From: Endotrypanum monterogeii
Lineage: Eukaryota > Euglenozoa > Kinetoplastea > Trypanosomatida > Trypanosomatidae
Direction: 5' to 3'
Length of the DNA stretch: 53,431 nt
Assembly (NCBI GenBank): GCA_000333855.2
Contig: CM007317.1
Location: forward strand, 844,729 to 898,159
Made by a program: the position numbers and the translations under genes. The notes under the pieces were generated by a model, which did not search any database, had not been told where the DNA came from, and saw nothing but the letters and a program-made list of their open reading frames with translations. Shown in pieces: positions 43,165-52,660 of the stretch (position 1 is its first letter; each line of letters opens with the position of its first letter).

Positions 43165-44248
43165 GGCAAGTCAGCTTTGCTGCTTCCTTCATTGATCGGC
43201 CGTTTTTTTTTTTTTTGCTGTCGTGCATATGTATCACTGTACGTGTGCGCTGCTTTGCGATGTACCCCTAGTATTGACATTCACTTTTTTCCCCCTTTTT
43301 AAATTATTTTCAGCTGAACATCTCGTTTTATGTCTCGAGAGGCGAGTTGGTTTCTCTCTTGGCATTGGGATTAGAGCGTCTGTAGCATCCACTCGTGGTG
43401 TGAGCGAGTGTACATGTGTGCGTGTGGGTGTGTGCATGTCTGCGGGTACAGGTCAGGATTTACAGGAGCTTTTTGGGCAGGGGGGCCTCCCTGCTTCACT
43501 GCATGTTCATCCTTGCTGTGTACTCTCAATGTATCTACACCATCGCAGGTAAAGGTGGAAAAAAAATCATCTACCCGCTCTAACTGTTGCGGCCACCACC
43601 GACCCTCCTTCCCTCTTCCTTCCTTCCCTCCTTCAAAGGAAGATGCCACAAGAGGTATGATGTGTATTTGCTGGAAATCAAATAATAATAATAATAATAA
43701 AAGACTTGGACACACCTTTCTGCACTCCACAGTCACTTCTCGACGGCTGCTCATTGCCCTCCACAACACCTAATCCTGTGCTCACTCACCTCAGCAGCTT
43801 GGGCCGGCGCACAGTCGCACTTGCCGTCTTCTTCGATGTTTTGAGTGTCCTTAATTTCTCTTTGATCATCTCGTATAATGTGCATATATATGTTTCTCTT
43901 TCCCTCTTCTGTCTCTTCCCATCTCACGTCGTCCCACCAAACTCACCCATCTGCGCTGTCGTGGCCATTCCCGCTTTATGAGGGAGATTTGACATCAGAC
44001 TCAGACAGTACAAGTGGGACGCCTTTCTTCCCTTCCCCGTAGTCAAGAAAATAAAAAGTATCGGGAACTTGTTCCCGTGCATCACTGACGGGTGCTAGTC
44101 TTATTAATGGGAACAAGTACAAAGGGGGTTGCTTGACTCCTGTTGCGTAATAGTTTATTTTTTTTTTCTTGGGCAGAGGTTAGACATACCCCCCCCCTTT
44201 GTGTTCAGGCGCTGTGGTCGACGTGTGCGCCTGCGATCTCCCTAAGCG
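43165..44248. other. Spacer
   Basis: Contains T runs, an (AAT)n run at about 43681-43699, an inverted-repeat cluster at 44062-44118, and a C-rich tract with AG at 44207-44208 that probably serves the next gene. Confidence 0.5.
44062..44118 (+). repeat. Overlapping inverted repeats (alternative hairpins)
   Basis: CGGGAACTTGTTCCCG at 44062-44077 is a near-perfect palindrome with a two-base centre. Its right arm, ACTTGTTCCC, is also complementary to GGGAACAAGT at 44109-44118. The RNA could therefore fold into either of two hairpins. Confidence 0.7.
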
Positions 44249-45607
44249 ATGGAGGGCATCATTCAGTACAGGCTCCTGGGCAACCACCCAGCCGCTTCGG
44301 GTCGTTATCTCACGGTCGGCTTCCCTGGCGAGACCACCACCACTGATCAAATACTAAATCAAGTTGTTCAAGAGCATCGCATCAACACGAGTCGCTATAA
44401 ACTAGAGGTCTGCCGACTTGTGCCGGCTCGTGATGCCCCAACGTCTGTGCCGACCCCGGCGCCACCTCCACCAGAAGGCAGTCATGATGCTTTTTCGCTC
44501 TCAGGCGTAACGTCAGGTGCGCATAATGCGCTCATTCCTGTCACGATCTACGGGCCTGATGAACTACACACGTACGATCGTTTAACTATTACAGTTTCAA
44601 AGCGTGACATTGCAGATGACGAAGCGTCGAGGAAAGAAACGGAGCGGCTTGAGCACCAGAGGCGCCTAAAGGAGATGGAGGAGCAACTGCTCTTATCAAC
44701 TTCTAGGGTTGGTCACTTTATCGGCGATGGTGGTGTTGCTCACGCCGCAGCTATACCGCCGTCCCAACCTTCAAGCTTTACCGCCAGTGCACGACAGTCT
44801 TCGTCGTCAGCGACGGCAACGGTGGATAATCTGCGATTTCAGCGCGCTGCCGCACTGGCTGGGCAGCTTTTCCCTATATTGAAGGACCAGTGCGGCCCAT
44901 CGACGGGTCTTCACGATCTTTCGAGCACCCATAAGTGTGTTTTGTGTCGTTTCGCAGCATTCGAGGAGATGCTGACAGCGTGTTGCTCCTTTCGCGTTTG
45001 CCGCAGTTGCTATGTGTCTGCCTCAGAGATGGTCATGAAAGAGGACCAGTGTCCTGTTTGTGGCACAACAGCCTCTCCTGTGTCCTCTACGGGCATTATT
45101 GCGGGCGCGGCTTTCAGTAGCGGAGGTGTCGCGAAGGCTCGCGTCAACTCTACCCCGTACGGGAAGCGTCGGCGAGATGTCATTGCTGAAGACCGGACTT
45201 CATGGAAGACCGAGAATGGTGATGAAACAAAACTCCTACGCCCAGGGATGAGCGCGCATGCTGACAGAACCTCGGAAACCCTGGGCCGACACGGCATCGG
45301 TGGGTCCACGGTGACCGTCGCGGCGGGGCCTCGTAATGCAGCCGCAAGTGCCTCTGCATCTCGACCACTCTCCGAGTGTTCCTCCCTGACAACGGCTAAG
45401 GCGCCAGCGTATTGTGCCGCCAGCCGTGGGGGGGCCGACAATGTCGCAGTCCCCAGGAAGCTTCCGGAGGATGTTCTGCGGACCGAGGCGCGTCTTCGCA
45501 ATGATTTGGATCAAGCGCTCTCAATGCTGGATGCACCCGATCCTCTGCCGGTGACTGCGAAGGCAAAGCGTATTATTAGCGCCGAGCTGGCAGCCTTGTG
45601 TGAGTGA
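44249..45607 (+). CDS. DWNN-RING protein, Mpe1/RBBP6-like
   Basis: A 452-residue protein. Mpe1 (yeast) and RBBP6 (animals) are subunits of the pre-mRNA cleavage and polyadenylation machinery; they combine a ubiquitin-like DWNN domain, a CCHC zinc knuckle and a RING-like domain. Here residues 3-130 resemble DWNN: IIQYRLLG at the start and NALIPVTIYG then TITVSKR at the end, with a low-complexity insert near 65-95. A charged helix follows at 130-155. The RING is at 229-270 and starts CVLC. Its cysteines fall at relative positions 1, 4, 16, 17, 22 and 25, then C-x2-C, the same spacing as the C4C4 RING of RBBP6, including the CC pair. I see no zinc knuckle between the two domains. The C-terminal 180 residues are disordered, with a short helical end. 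The start follows a C-rich tract and AG at 44207. Confidence 0.78.
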   Translation: MEGIIQYRLLGNHPAASGRYLTVGFPGETTTTDQILNQVVQEHRINTSRYKLEVCRLVPARDAPTSVPTPAPPPPEGSHDAFSLSGVTSGAHNALIPVTIYGPDELHTYDRLTITVSKRDIADDEASRKETERLEHQRRLKEMEEQLLLSTSRVGHFIGDGGVAHAAAIPPSQPSSFTASARQSSSSATATVDNLRFQRAAALAGQLFPILKDQCGPSTGLHDLSSTHKCVLCRFAAFEEMLTACCSFRVCRSCYVSASEMVMKEDQCPVCGTTASPVSSTGIIAGAAFSSGGVAKARVNSTPYGKRRRDVIAEDRTSWKTENGDETKLLRPGMSAHADRTSETLGRHGIGGSTVTVAAGPRNAAASASASRPLSECSSLTTAKAPAYCAASRGGADNVAVPRKLPEDVLRTEARLRNDLDQALSMLDAPDPLPVTAKAKRIISAELAALCE

Positions 45608-46731
45608 GCGTATTTCGTGTGACATACTCATTTCGCTGACCAGAGTTTACCCCCCCCCCTCCTTTTGTGTGCCTGTGTTTGTGTGTGTGTGTGTGCTGAT
45701 GCAGATACCTTTGACGCTGTACGGCAGTTGTCATGTTACAATGCGAGGGAACTCAACAGCAGAACAAAAAAAAAATAAATGCACTTACCAGCAGAAATAT
45801 TTCTTTCGTGCGTTGCCGTTTCATTTTCGGCGCGAAAGGTGTTTGACACATTTTCTTGATTGACGCGTCATTCGTGTCTATTCATAACTGAGTTGTCATG
45901 CGGTCTCGTATCCCATGAGTCGATATATATATTTTTGTCTCCGATACGACGTCTCTTTTTTTTTCTTTCTTCCTCTTTTGAGCTATCGATATCGTGTTCT
46001 ATATGCTCCATTTTTGCGCGTCCCGTGTTTACACTTCCTCATTTCTAAGAAAACACCACCACTGCCACGTGCCTATTCTTCCACAATCCCACTCGTTTCT
46101 TCCCCTCTACTCGCAAACGTGTAACGCCCCCACCACTACTCTCTCGCTCTCTCTCTTGTTTCAACCCTCGCACACGAACCCGTCCCAAACGATACCGCAT
46201 CGCACTGAATGCACCGAGCGTGAGACTGTGTCGCGGTGTTGTCCTCTTGATGCAGAAGAAATATATTCAAGTCAACGTTTTTTTTCATTTGGTTTGCATT
46301 CAAGTGTCGCGCGATCGCCGTTATTCGCCAAGTCGACCACCGCTGCGCTGTGGAGCACGCCTCCTTTTCACGATAACTTTTCTGTCCTGCCGTTGTTGTC
46401 CTGCAGAGATAGTCATCCAGAATTTTACAGTCGATCAAATTCGCGCATCCTTTGACAGGTTAGTCCCTTCCCTGACCCCACCTTTTTTTCTCATCTCGTG
46501 GGGTGTGGGGCTGTGGGGACACAAAATCTGTACCCCCACCCACCTCTCTCCGATCACTTTTTTTCCGAGCTGATCTAGCTCCCTCGCCTTGCTCCCGTAT
46601 TTTTATTTGTGGAGACTTGTGCTGTGCCGAGTTCGTGTCGCCTCTGCAGTGCATTCTGTGGGAGGTCACAGTCATCGTGTCATCTGGTCTTGGGGTCCTC
46701 AGAGTTCTGCATCGCAAGTCTGCTTGCATCC
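45608..46731. other. Spacer
   Basis: Contains a C run, (GT)n near 45676-45694, A and T runs, and a CT-rich stretch near 46136-46160. Pyrimidine tracts with AG at 46613-46614 and near 46649 precede the next gene. Confidence 0.5.
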
Positions 46732-49700
46732 ATGTCTTCATCTTCATCGGCACACAACACTGTGTCGCTCTACCGCTATGACCTCACACAGGGGATGGCC
46801 CGCAGTCTCGGGCCAATGTTGATCGGGCGTCCGCTCGAGGGAATCTGGCACACCTCCGTCGTTGTGTATGAAAAGGAATACTATTTCGACGGTGGCGTTG
46901 GTATTGTCGCTGCCCCCAATCCCGGCAGCACTCGCTTTGGCCAGCCATATCGAATTGAAATACTTGGGCAAACAACAAGGAGCGCGGAGGAGTTCTTTGC
47001 GTGGACGCAGGTGCAGCGTTACTCAGGCTTTGGCCCCAACGATTACAATGTTCTCCACAACAACTGCAACAGCTTCTCGGATGCGTCGAGCATGTATCTC
47101 CTCGATCGCCACATCCCACAAGATGTGCTTGACATGATTCCCACATTATTATCTACGCCTTTAGGGCAAATGCTGCGACCCATGCTAGAGCAGGCCACGT
47201 CTGGTGTTGCAGGCATGAGTCCACCTGGCGTCGTTTCTTCCCCCAATCCTTCCCTTGCTCCCGCAGCGCTACCGGCGACTGCCGGCAACCGTGACGCGTG
47301 TGCTGGGCTCCTGAGCAGTCGTCAAACCGTAACAGAAGACGACGAGGAGGATTTAATGGTTGTTCAGGCGATGATGGAGAGCAACGAGACCATCGCAGAT
47401 GGGCACTTGAGTCCTTCTGATTCTTTCGAGAAGACATTGAGCGGTCTGAAGCTACTGCGCATGGTGATGCTTAACATTATCGAACACCCCACCAGCGCCA
47501 AGTACCGAGCCCTGTCTACCGCGAGCACTGCTTACCAGACCAAGTTGAAGTCACTTGAGGCATACGGGGTGACGGAGATTATGCGCATTGCCGGCTTTTG
47601 CCGCCGACCGCACAGTGGCGGCACCGGTGGTGAGCAGTGGTACCTGCCTGACAGCGATGGCAGCGCAGTTGTGCTGCGTCGCGTGACGGAAGTTCTTGGG
47701 GCAACTATTTCGAACATTCAAGCTGCTGCTGACGAGGCGGCGAAGAAGCGTGGCGCGAAGGATCGCGCGGCAGTGGAAGGTGACGTTCATACTTACACGA
47801 GCGGCGCTGTTCAGTTTTGCACGCTGCCCTTTCCGAGCGAGTGGACGCCGCTCCCCGTTGGGGAAGAATCTGGTGCTTTACTTTTTTTAATTCGCGTCCG
47901 CTCTACCAGTACTTCAGAGAATCCGTATTGCTTCGGCAAGGTTTGTTTTTCTGCTGATCAGCAGTACCAGCAGGCACACTGTTGCACCAGTGATGGCAGG
48001 GAAGTCAAGGTAAATGGGGAGTATGAGGTACTCTGCGTGCGGCATGGGGAGGAGCGTACTCTGACGTGGGTGCCTGCGCCACTAGCTTCCGCTGTGCAGG
48101 CGCAACATAACACATCGTTCATAATTGCGGCATACCACCATTTTGGAATTGTGCGGGCCGAGCAGGGAGGTAGTTTCCACCCTGGGGTCATGGAGCCCTC
48201 TGGTCGCTGCGTAGTCCCCTATGGCGGGCGCGCTGTGGTGGTCACCAACGATGCTGAGGTACTCTGCGAGACGACCAGGCTGCCACAGGCGGTGCTGCAG
48301 GAGTTGGAGGCTCTCCAACATGGCACCCACTTGGCAGAACTCCTGCGTGCCGCAAGCGGTGGGCCCATCGGATCATTTGACCAGCTTCTGAAGACTTGGA
48401 AGCCGCCGGTTTTCTATATGAAGCCGCGCCCACTGCGTCCGCACACCATTTCAGGACCAGCCTTACTGGGGTGGTGTGAAGCAGAAGACGACTCCAAGGG
48501 AACTTCATCGATTACAGCATCTGCACAGCCATCGCCGACCAAGGCTGGGAAGGCGACACACAGCGTGAAACGGGAAGGTCCATGTCTGCTTGTGTGTCAC
48601 GACATGTGCGGCGGTTATACACTCGCCGATCGCCGTGTTTTTCTGTGTGAAGGCGCACCATCGTCTGCTACCGCGTCTGCTGAGGATATAGAAGAGAGTG
48701 CTGGTGATGGCGTACACGTCCGCCTTCCGGCAGTGGAAGGCGCATACACGCCAAGCTACTGGAATCGCGCCGACTGCTTTGTCTACTTTTCGCATAAACG
48801 GATTAGTGTGCCTCCGCGTGAGTGGATCGACAGCGGCCACGCCCACGGTGTTCCTGTGCTTGGCACCATACTCACTGAGGGAGAAAGCGGTGCCGCAGAC
48901 TTGCGCTTACTCTTGACCGATGCGGGGGTCATGGCAGCCATCATTGCGCGCCTCGTGGACGTGTGCAACGCCTATGGTTTCGACGGATATCTTATCAACT
49001 TTGAAAATAATCTCCCCAAGAACCTGGCGAAGCGCCTCGTCGTCTTCTGCACGCAGCTCCGAAAGCACCTTAACCGCGCATCTTCAGCTGCTCGTGAGGC
49101 ATCGCCTCACACGGCTGTTCCTGATCGACTTGTTATATGGTATGATGCCGTCATGGAAGACGGGCATTTGAGCTATCAGAACGCCCTCAACTCCTGCAAC
49201 AAACCCTTCTTTGACAGCTGCGATGGCATCTTCACCAATTACTTCTGGAACCCGATGAGCCTGGCTATGTCTAGAGCAGTTGCTGGTAGTCGAAGTGCCG
49301 AAGTCTACGCTGGTGTCGACGTGTACGGTAGGCACATGTATGGCGGGGGTGGCCACAACACGTACGTGGCTGTCGCCGAAGTCGTGCGTGCGCGTTTGTC
49401 GGTGGCTCTGTTTGCCCCTGCTTGGACGATGGAGTGTGAGGGCAAAGGAAGTCGCGACTGCTTTCAACGGGCAGAGGGTCGCATGTGGTCTCCTATGCAG
49501 GAGAAGTTCCCCTACCACGCTCGGCTCCTATCGTGCACAGATACGTCCACAGATACCTCGCTACCCACTCCCCCGGATGGTGTACGGGGTGCACACCACG
49601 AGCGGAGGCTTTGTGCGTGGACCTCGTTTCGGTCTGGAGTGGGCTACGATTTTTATGTCAACGGCCATCGCATTACTGGAGGTGGCACTGCTGCTTTTGT

Positions 49701-50886
49701 TGTCCGAACCAGTGGCTGGTGTGAGGTCTCTGGTGCGCACAGTCTGCCTCCGTTCCTTTTCCAGGCACCTTCATCGGCTTCGTCTGATGAGGTATCTCCG
49801 CGTTCTGCAGACGCAACTACAGCGGGTTACTCAGCCCCCTTCGCAGCACTTCCGATACAGCTGCCGATGACGACGCTAAAGCACAGCGTGTACGGAGGAG
49901 TGACTCGCGCCGAGTGGCGCTACGACAAGGCTTGGTTTGGCGATCGTCATCTCGTGTGTTTTGTGCCGCCAGTGGGGGCAGCTGAGGTGCTACGGTGGTA
50001 CGTGCGCGAGGCGCTGCCGGCTACTCCCTTTACTGAACTTCACATTGAGGTGGTGTATGAAGAGACACATGCAGCCCATGAGCCCGCGGTGCACCATCGC
50101 GGGTTACATCTCGCGTTGCTCTCTGCCAAAGGTAATCCCTTCCAGGCAGCTATCTGGGAAATCCCCGCGTTGGCGTCAGAAGTGGCGGTAGAGGGCGTGA
50201 ACGGCATCGTCGCGCGTGTGTCCAAGACAAGCGAAGGCGGGGAGGAAGCGGGGAGTGGTCAGGAGGGATCTACCTCCCGCTGGGTGCGAGTTCTCTACCA
50301 GCTGCGGAACACATCAAGGGAGTCGTATCACTTGACTTCTATTGCAATTGCCAATAATAACCCTCACCAAGCACTGACCTGCGCTGTAGGCGGGGTTGGC
50401 GTCTCTCATTGTCGTGTGGATACGTCAAAACTGTCAACAGGCGCAGAGACGCCCTTCACTGTCTCAGCGCCACACCATCCCATCTTGCATGCCGAGGGTC
50501 CTTATTCGTGGAGTCACCACCACACCTTCTGCACACGCCGAGGTTCTGAGAAGGTGCTGACTCTCGAGGGTGCGGGCCAGGTGTTGACACATCTTCGTGC
50601 CAAACATGGAGCTCATGTATCTATCGTGGTATTTGCCAGCGTCGCCAGAGCGGCAACGGGGTCCACAGTAGGCGAAACCAAGCGCGGCGAGAGTGATGAG
50701 CAGGCCTCCAAGGAGGTGATCTCGTGCGCAAGAAGACACAAGGAGTCTCACACTATGTATGCTGGTCATTATTCTATTCTAGACGCCGACGCAACATATA
50801 AGGATTCCTTGCCGATTCCGGTCTCGCTGCCATCCGGGGTGGAGGTGGTGAAGGTGTTCTATTACCTGGTGCCCGAGGGCTACTAG
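46732..50886 (+). CDS. DeSI-type isopeptidase + PUB + DM9-like + GH85 endo-beta-N-acetylglucosaminidase fusion
   Basis: A 1384-residue multidomain protein. Residues 11-153 are a PPPDE/DeSI domain, a permuted papain-like fold that removes SUMO or ubiquitin. Its probable dyad is His40 (IWHTSVV) and Cys112 (HNNCNSFSD), as in DeSI. Residues about 231-326 match a PUB domain (NIIEHPTSAKYRAL), which in peptide:N-glycanase binds p97/VCP. Residues about 356-520 hold two DM9-like repeats, the second with CVVPYGGRAVVV. Residues about 555-940 are GH85, the cytosolic endo-beta-N-acetylglucosaminidase fold that cuts the chitobiose core of N-glycans. GFDGYLINFENNL carries Asn756 and Glu758, equivalent to the catalytic Asn and Glu of the family. 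FFDSCDGIFTNYFW and VALFAPAW also fit. The remainder is beta-rich. No signal peptide is seen, so it is probably cytosolic. The frame opens at 46609; ATG 46732 is preferred because DeSI starts right after it. Confidence 0.92.
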   Translation: MSSSSSAHNTVSLYRYDLTQGMARSLGPMLIGRPLEGIWHTSVVVYEKEYYFDGGVGIVAAPNPGSTRFGQPYRIEILGQTTRSAEEFFAWTQVQRYSGFGPNDYNVLHNNCNSFSDASSMYLLDRHIPQDVLDMIPTLLSTPLGQMLRPMLEQATSGVAGMSPPGVVSSPNPSLAPAALPATAGNRDACAGLLSSRQTVTEDDEEDLMVVQAMMESNETIADGHLSPSDSFEKTLSGLKLLRMVMLNIIEHPTSAKYRALSTASTAYQTKLKSLEAYGVTEIMRIAGFCRRPHSGGTGGEQWYLPDSDGSAVVLRRVTEVLGATISNIQAAADEAAKKRGAKDRAAVEGDVHTYTSGAVQFCTLPFPSEWTPLPVGEESGALLFLIRVRSTSTSENPYCFGKVCFSADQQYQQAHCCTSDGREVKVNGEYEVLCVRHGEERTLTWVPAPLASAVQAQHNTSFIIAAYHHFGIVRAEQGGSFHPGVMEPSGRCVVPYGGRAVVVTNDAEVLCETTRLPQAVLQELEALQHGTHLAELLRAASGGPIGSFDQLLKTWKPPVFYMKPRPLRPHTISGPALLGWCEAEDDSKGTSSITASAQPSPTKAGKATHSVKREGPCLLVCHDMCGGYTLADRRVFLCEGAPSSATASAEDIEESAGDGVHVRLPAVEGAYTPSYWNRADCFVYFSHKRISVPPREWIDSGHAHGVPVLGTILTEGESGAADLRLLLTDAGVMAAIIARLVDVCNAYGFDGYLINFENNLPKNLAKRLVVFCTQLRKHLNRASSAAREASPHTAVPDRLVIWYDAVMEDGHLSYQNALNSCNKPFFDSCDGIFTNYFWNPMSLAMSRAVAGSRSAEVYAGVDVYGRHMYGGGGHNTYVAVAEVVRARLSVALFAPAWTMECEGKGSRDCFQRAEGRMWSPMQEKFPYHARLLSCTDTSTDTSLPTPPDGVRGAHHERRLCAWTSFRSGVGYDFYVNGHRITGGGTAAFVVRTSGWCEVSGAHSLPPFLFQAPSSASSDEVSPRSADATTAGYSAPFAALPIQLPMTTLKHSVYGGVTRAEWRYDKAWFGDRHLVCFVPPVGAAEVLRWYVREALPATPFTELHIEVVYEETHAAHEPAVHHRGLHLALLSAKGNPFQAAIWEIPALASEVAVEGVNGIVARVSKTSEGGEEAGSGQEGSTSRWVRVLYQLRNTSRESYHLTSIAIANNNPHQALTCAVGGVGVSHCRVDTSKLSTGAETPFTVSAPHHPILHAEGPYSWSHHHTFCTRRGSEKVLTLEGAGQVLTHLRAKHGAHVSIVVFASVARAATGSTVGETKRGESDEQASKEVISCARRHKESHTMYAGHYSILDADATYKDSLPIPVSLPSGVEVVKVFYYLVPEGY

Positions 50887-52660
50887 GAAGATTGCTTCCG
50901 ATCAGAGTGACGGGTGGAGGATAGGTGTTTCGATTGGGCGTACGTATAAATCTTCGAGACCTCCTTTTTTTTTCTTTTGCGTGTATGTACTGCACAACGA
51001 CGACTCTCTTTTGGCTGATGGCATGCTTGTCGTGGGGTGAAGTGTGTAGGTAGATGTTTTTTTTTTTTTCGGGAGGGGCATGGGGAGCGCGGGTCGGGCA
51101 CTCATGTGCGTCCCTCGCCGTTTGAGTTGATTTTGGTGTCCACAAGAGAATCTTTACCCCACCCCCACTGCTTCCCATCACCCGCAACCACGTCACACGC
51201 TATATGTTGGACGCATTTTCCAAATCCACCCTCGCATTCCCTTACTATGATATTAGTTTGTTTTTTCCCTCCCCAATTCGCTTCGCCTCAGTGTAGTTTC
51301 TATGATCTTGATCCGCCTTGTTCCTCTTTTTTTGGATTGCCTGTCTTCTTGCTTCACGCAGCTTGTTTTATGGAATAGGGCATAAGGCAAGGCTAGCATA
51401 TCTGTGAACGGGGTAAGTGGTGAGGGGGGGGGTCTTCTCATTCCCCGTTCCCCTCTCTCGGGTACACTCTCCCAAAGGACAGAGCAAACGCACGTTTACG
51501 AATGCGAAAACAAAAAAAAAACTGCACTAGAAAAAAAAAAAAGAACACGGCAGCAACAAATAGCAAAAACAGAAACCAGAAAATGAATTCTCTCAGCCTG
51601 CCGCGTAATAACGTGCTTCTCTCCCCATGTTGTGCCTCGCCTTGTTGACACATCCACAGAACCAAACATCTACTTATTTATCTGCGTTGTGACACGACGT
51701 ACATGTGCTAGCCCGTTCAGAGACCGACTTCTTTTCTCTATCCATTTCTGTCCTCCTCTCTCTCCATCACGATGTTTGTTGTCACTGTTCATCGCTACCT
51801 TCCTTGTCCTTCTTTATCATGTTCCTTTCAAAAAAAAAAAACATCTCCCTCTCCCTACCCATGTGTTTTTGACTGACTTCACACATGCTAACCGCCGAGG
51901 GGTTTAACGTACGAGATACGGGCAGAGCGAATACGATTAATTCCCAGCGAAACATTCCAGCGTATCTTCAGCAATCGTAGTTGTACTATCCCTCGGTTTG
52001 CGAAGAAATTTATCTCCTCTGGAAAAACTGCCTGGTGGTGAGAGCAAGAAACTTGACGCGCATACATTTGCTTATATATCTATAATTTCGAGAGGTGCAA
52101 TTACCTTCCCTTCGTTCTCGCCCCTTCAGACGCAAAAACATACACACACACACACACACACACCCGCTCGAGGATATATCACCAGAAGTTGTTCGTTGTA
52201 CTTTTCTTTCGTATCGCACATTACCATTTTCGCATAGCGGCCGAACTCCGCGCTACCACTTTTGAGTATTCGCTTTCCTTAATATATTTTCCAGTGCAAA
52301 AAAAAAAAACGAAGTAAAATTTCTGGAAAGGGCAAAAAAAAAAACAGAACATTTCCAGGCAGCGGGGCGCGAAAAACAGCCGCATCGCTAACGCAGAGGT
52401 GACCTCCAACAGCTTTGTGACACTGCAGATTTGTTCCCACACAGACCTTTGCGCTTCTTACACGTTTGTGGCTTTTCCAGTGCCGATCTTACACCGATAG
52501 CGGCAAACGCAGAGAGTCACTACGAGCACAAAAATACGACCTTCCCAGCGACGAGAAAAAAACAAGACAAAAAAAGATATATCAGACAATTGCAGTATAG
52601 AAACTTATTACACATCTGCAATTGAAACCTCAAAGTGTGCACTGCGACATTACGCTCTAG
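50887..52660. other. Spacer
   Basis: Contains T and A homopolymers, (CA)n at about 52141-52163 and pyrimidine-rich stretches. The best candidate spliced-leader acceptor for the next gene is AG at 52479-52480 after a T/C-rich tract, giving a leader of about 180 bases. No gene is supported on either strand. Confidence 0.5.

Noticed and set aside
46609..46731. N-terminal extension of the GH85 fusion protein
   Set aside because: Cys/Ser-rich, absent from DeSI domains, and the candidate acceptor AG at 46613-46614 lies within its first codons.
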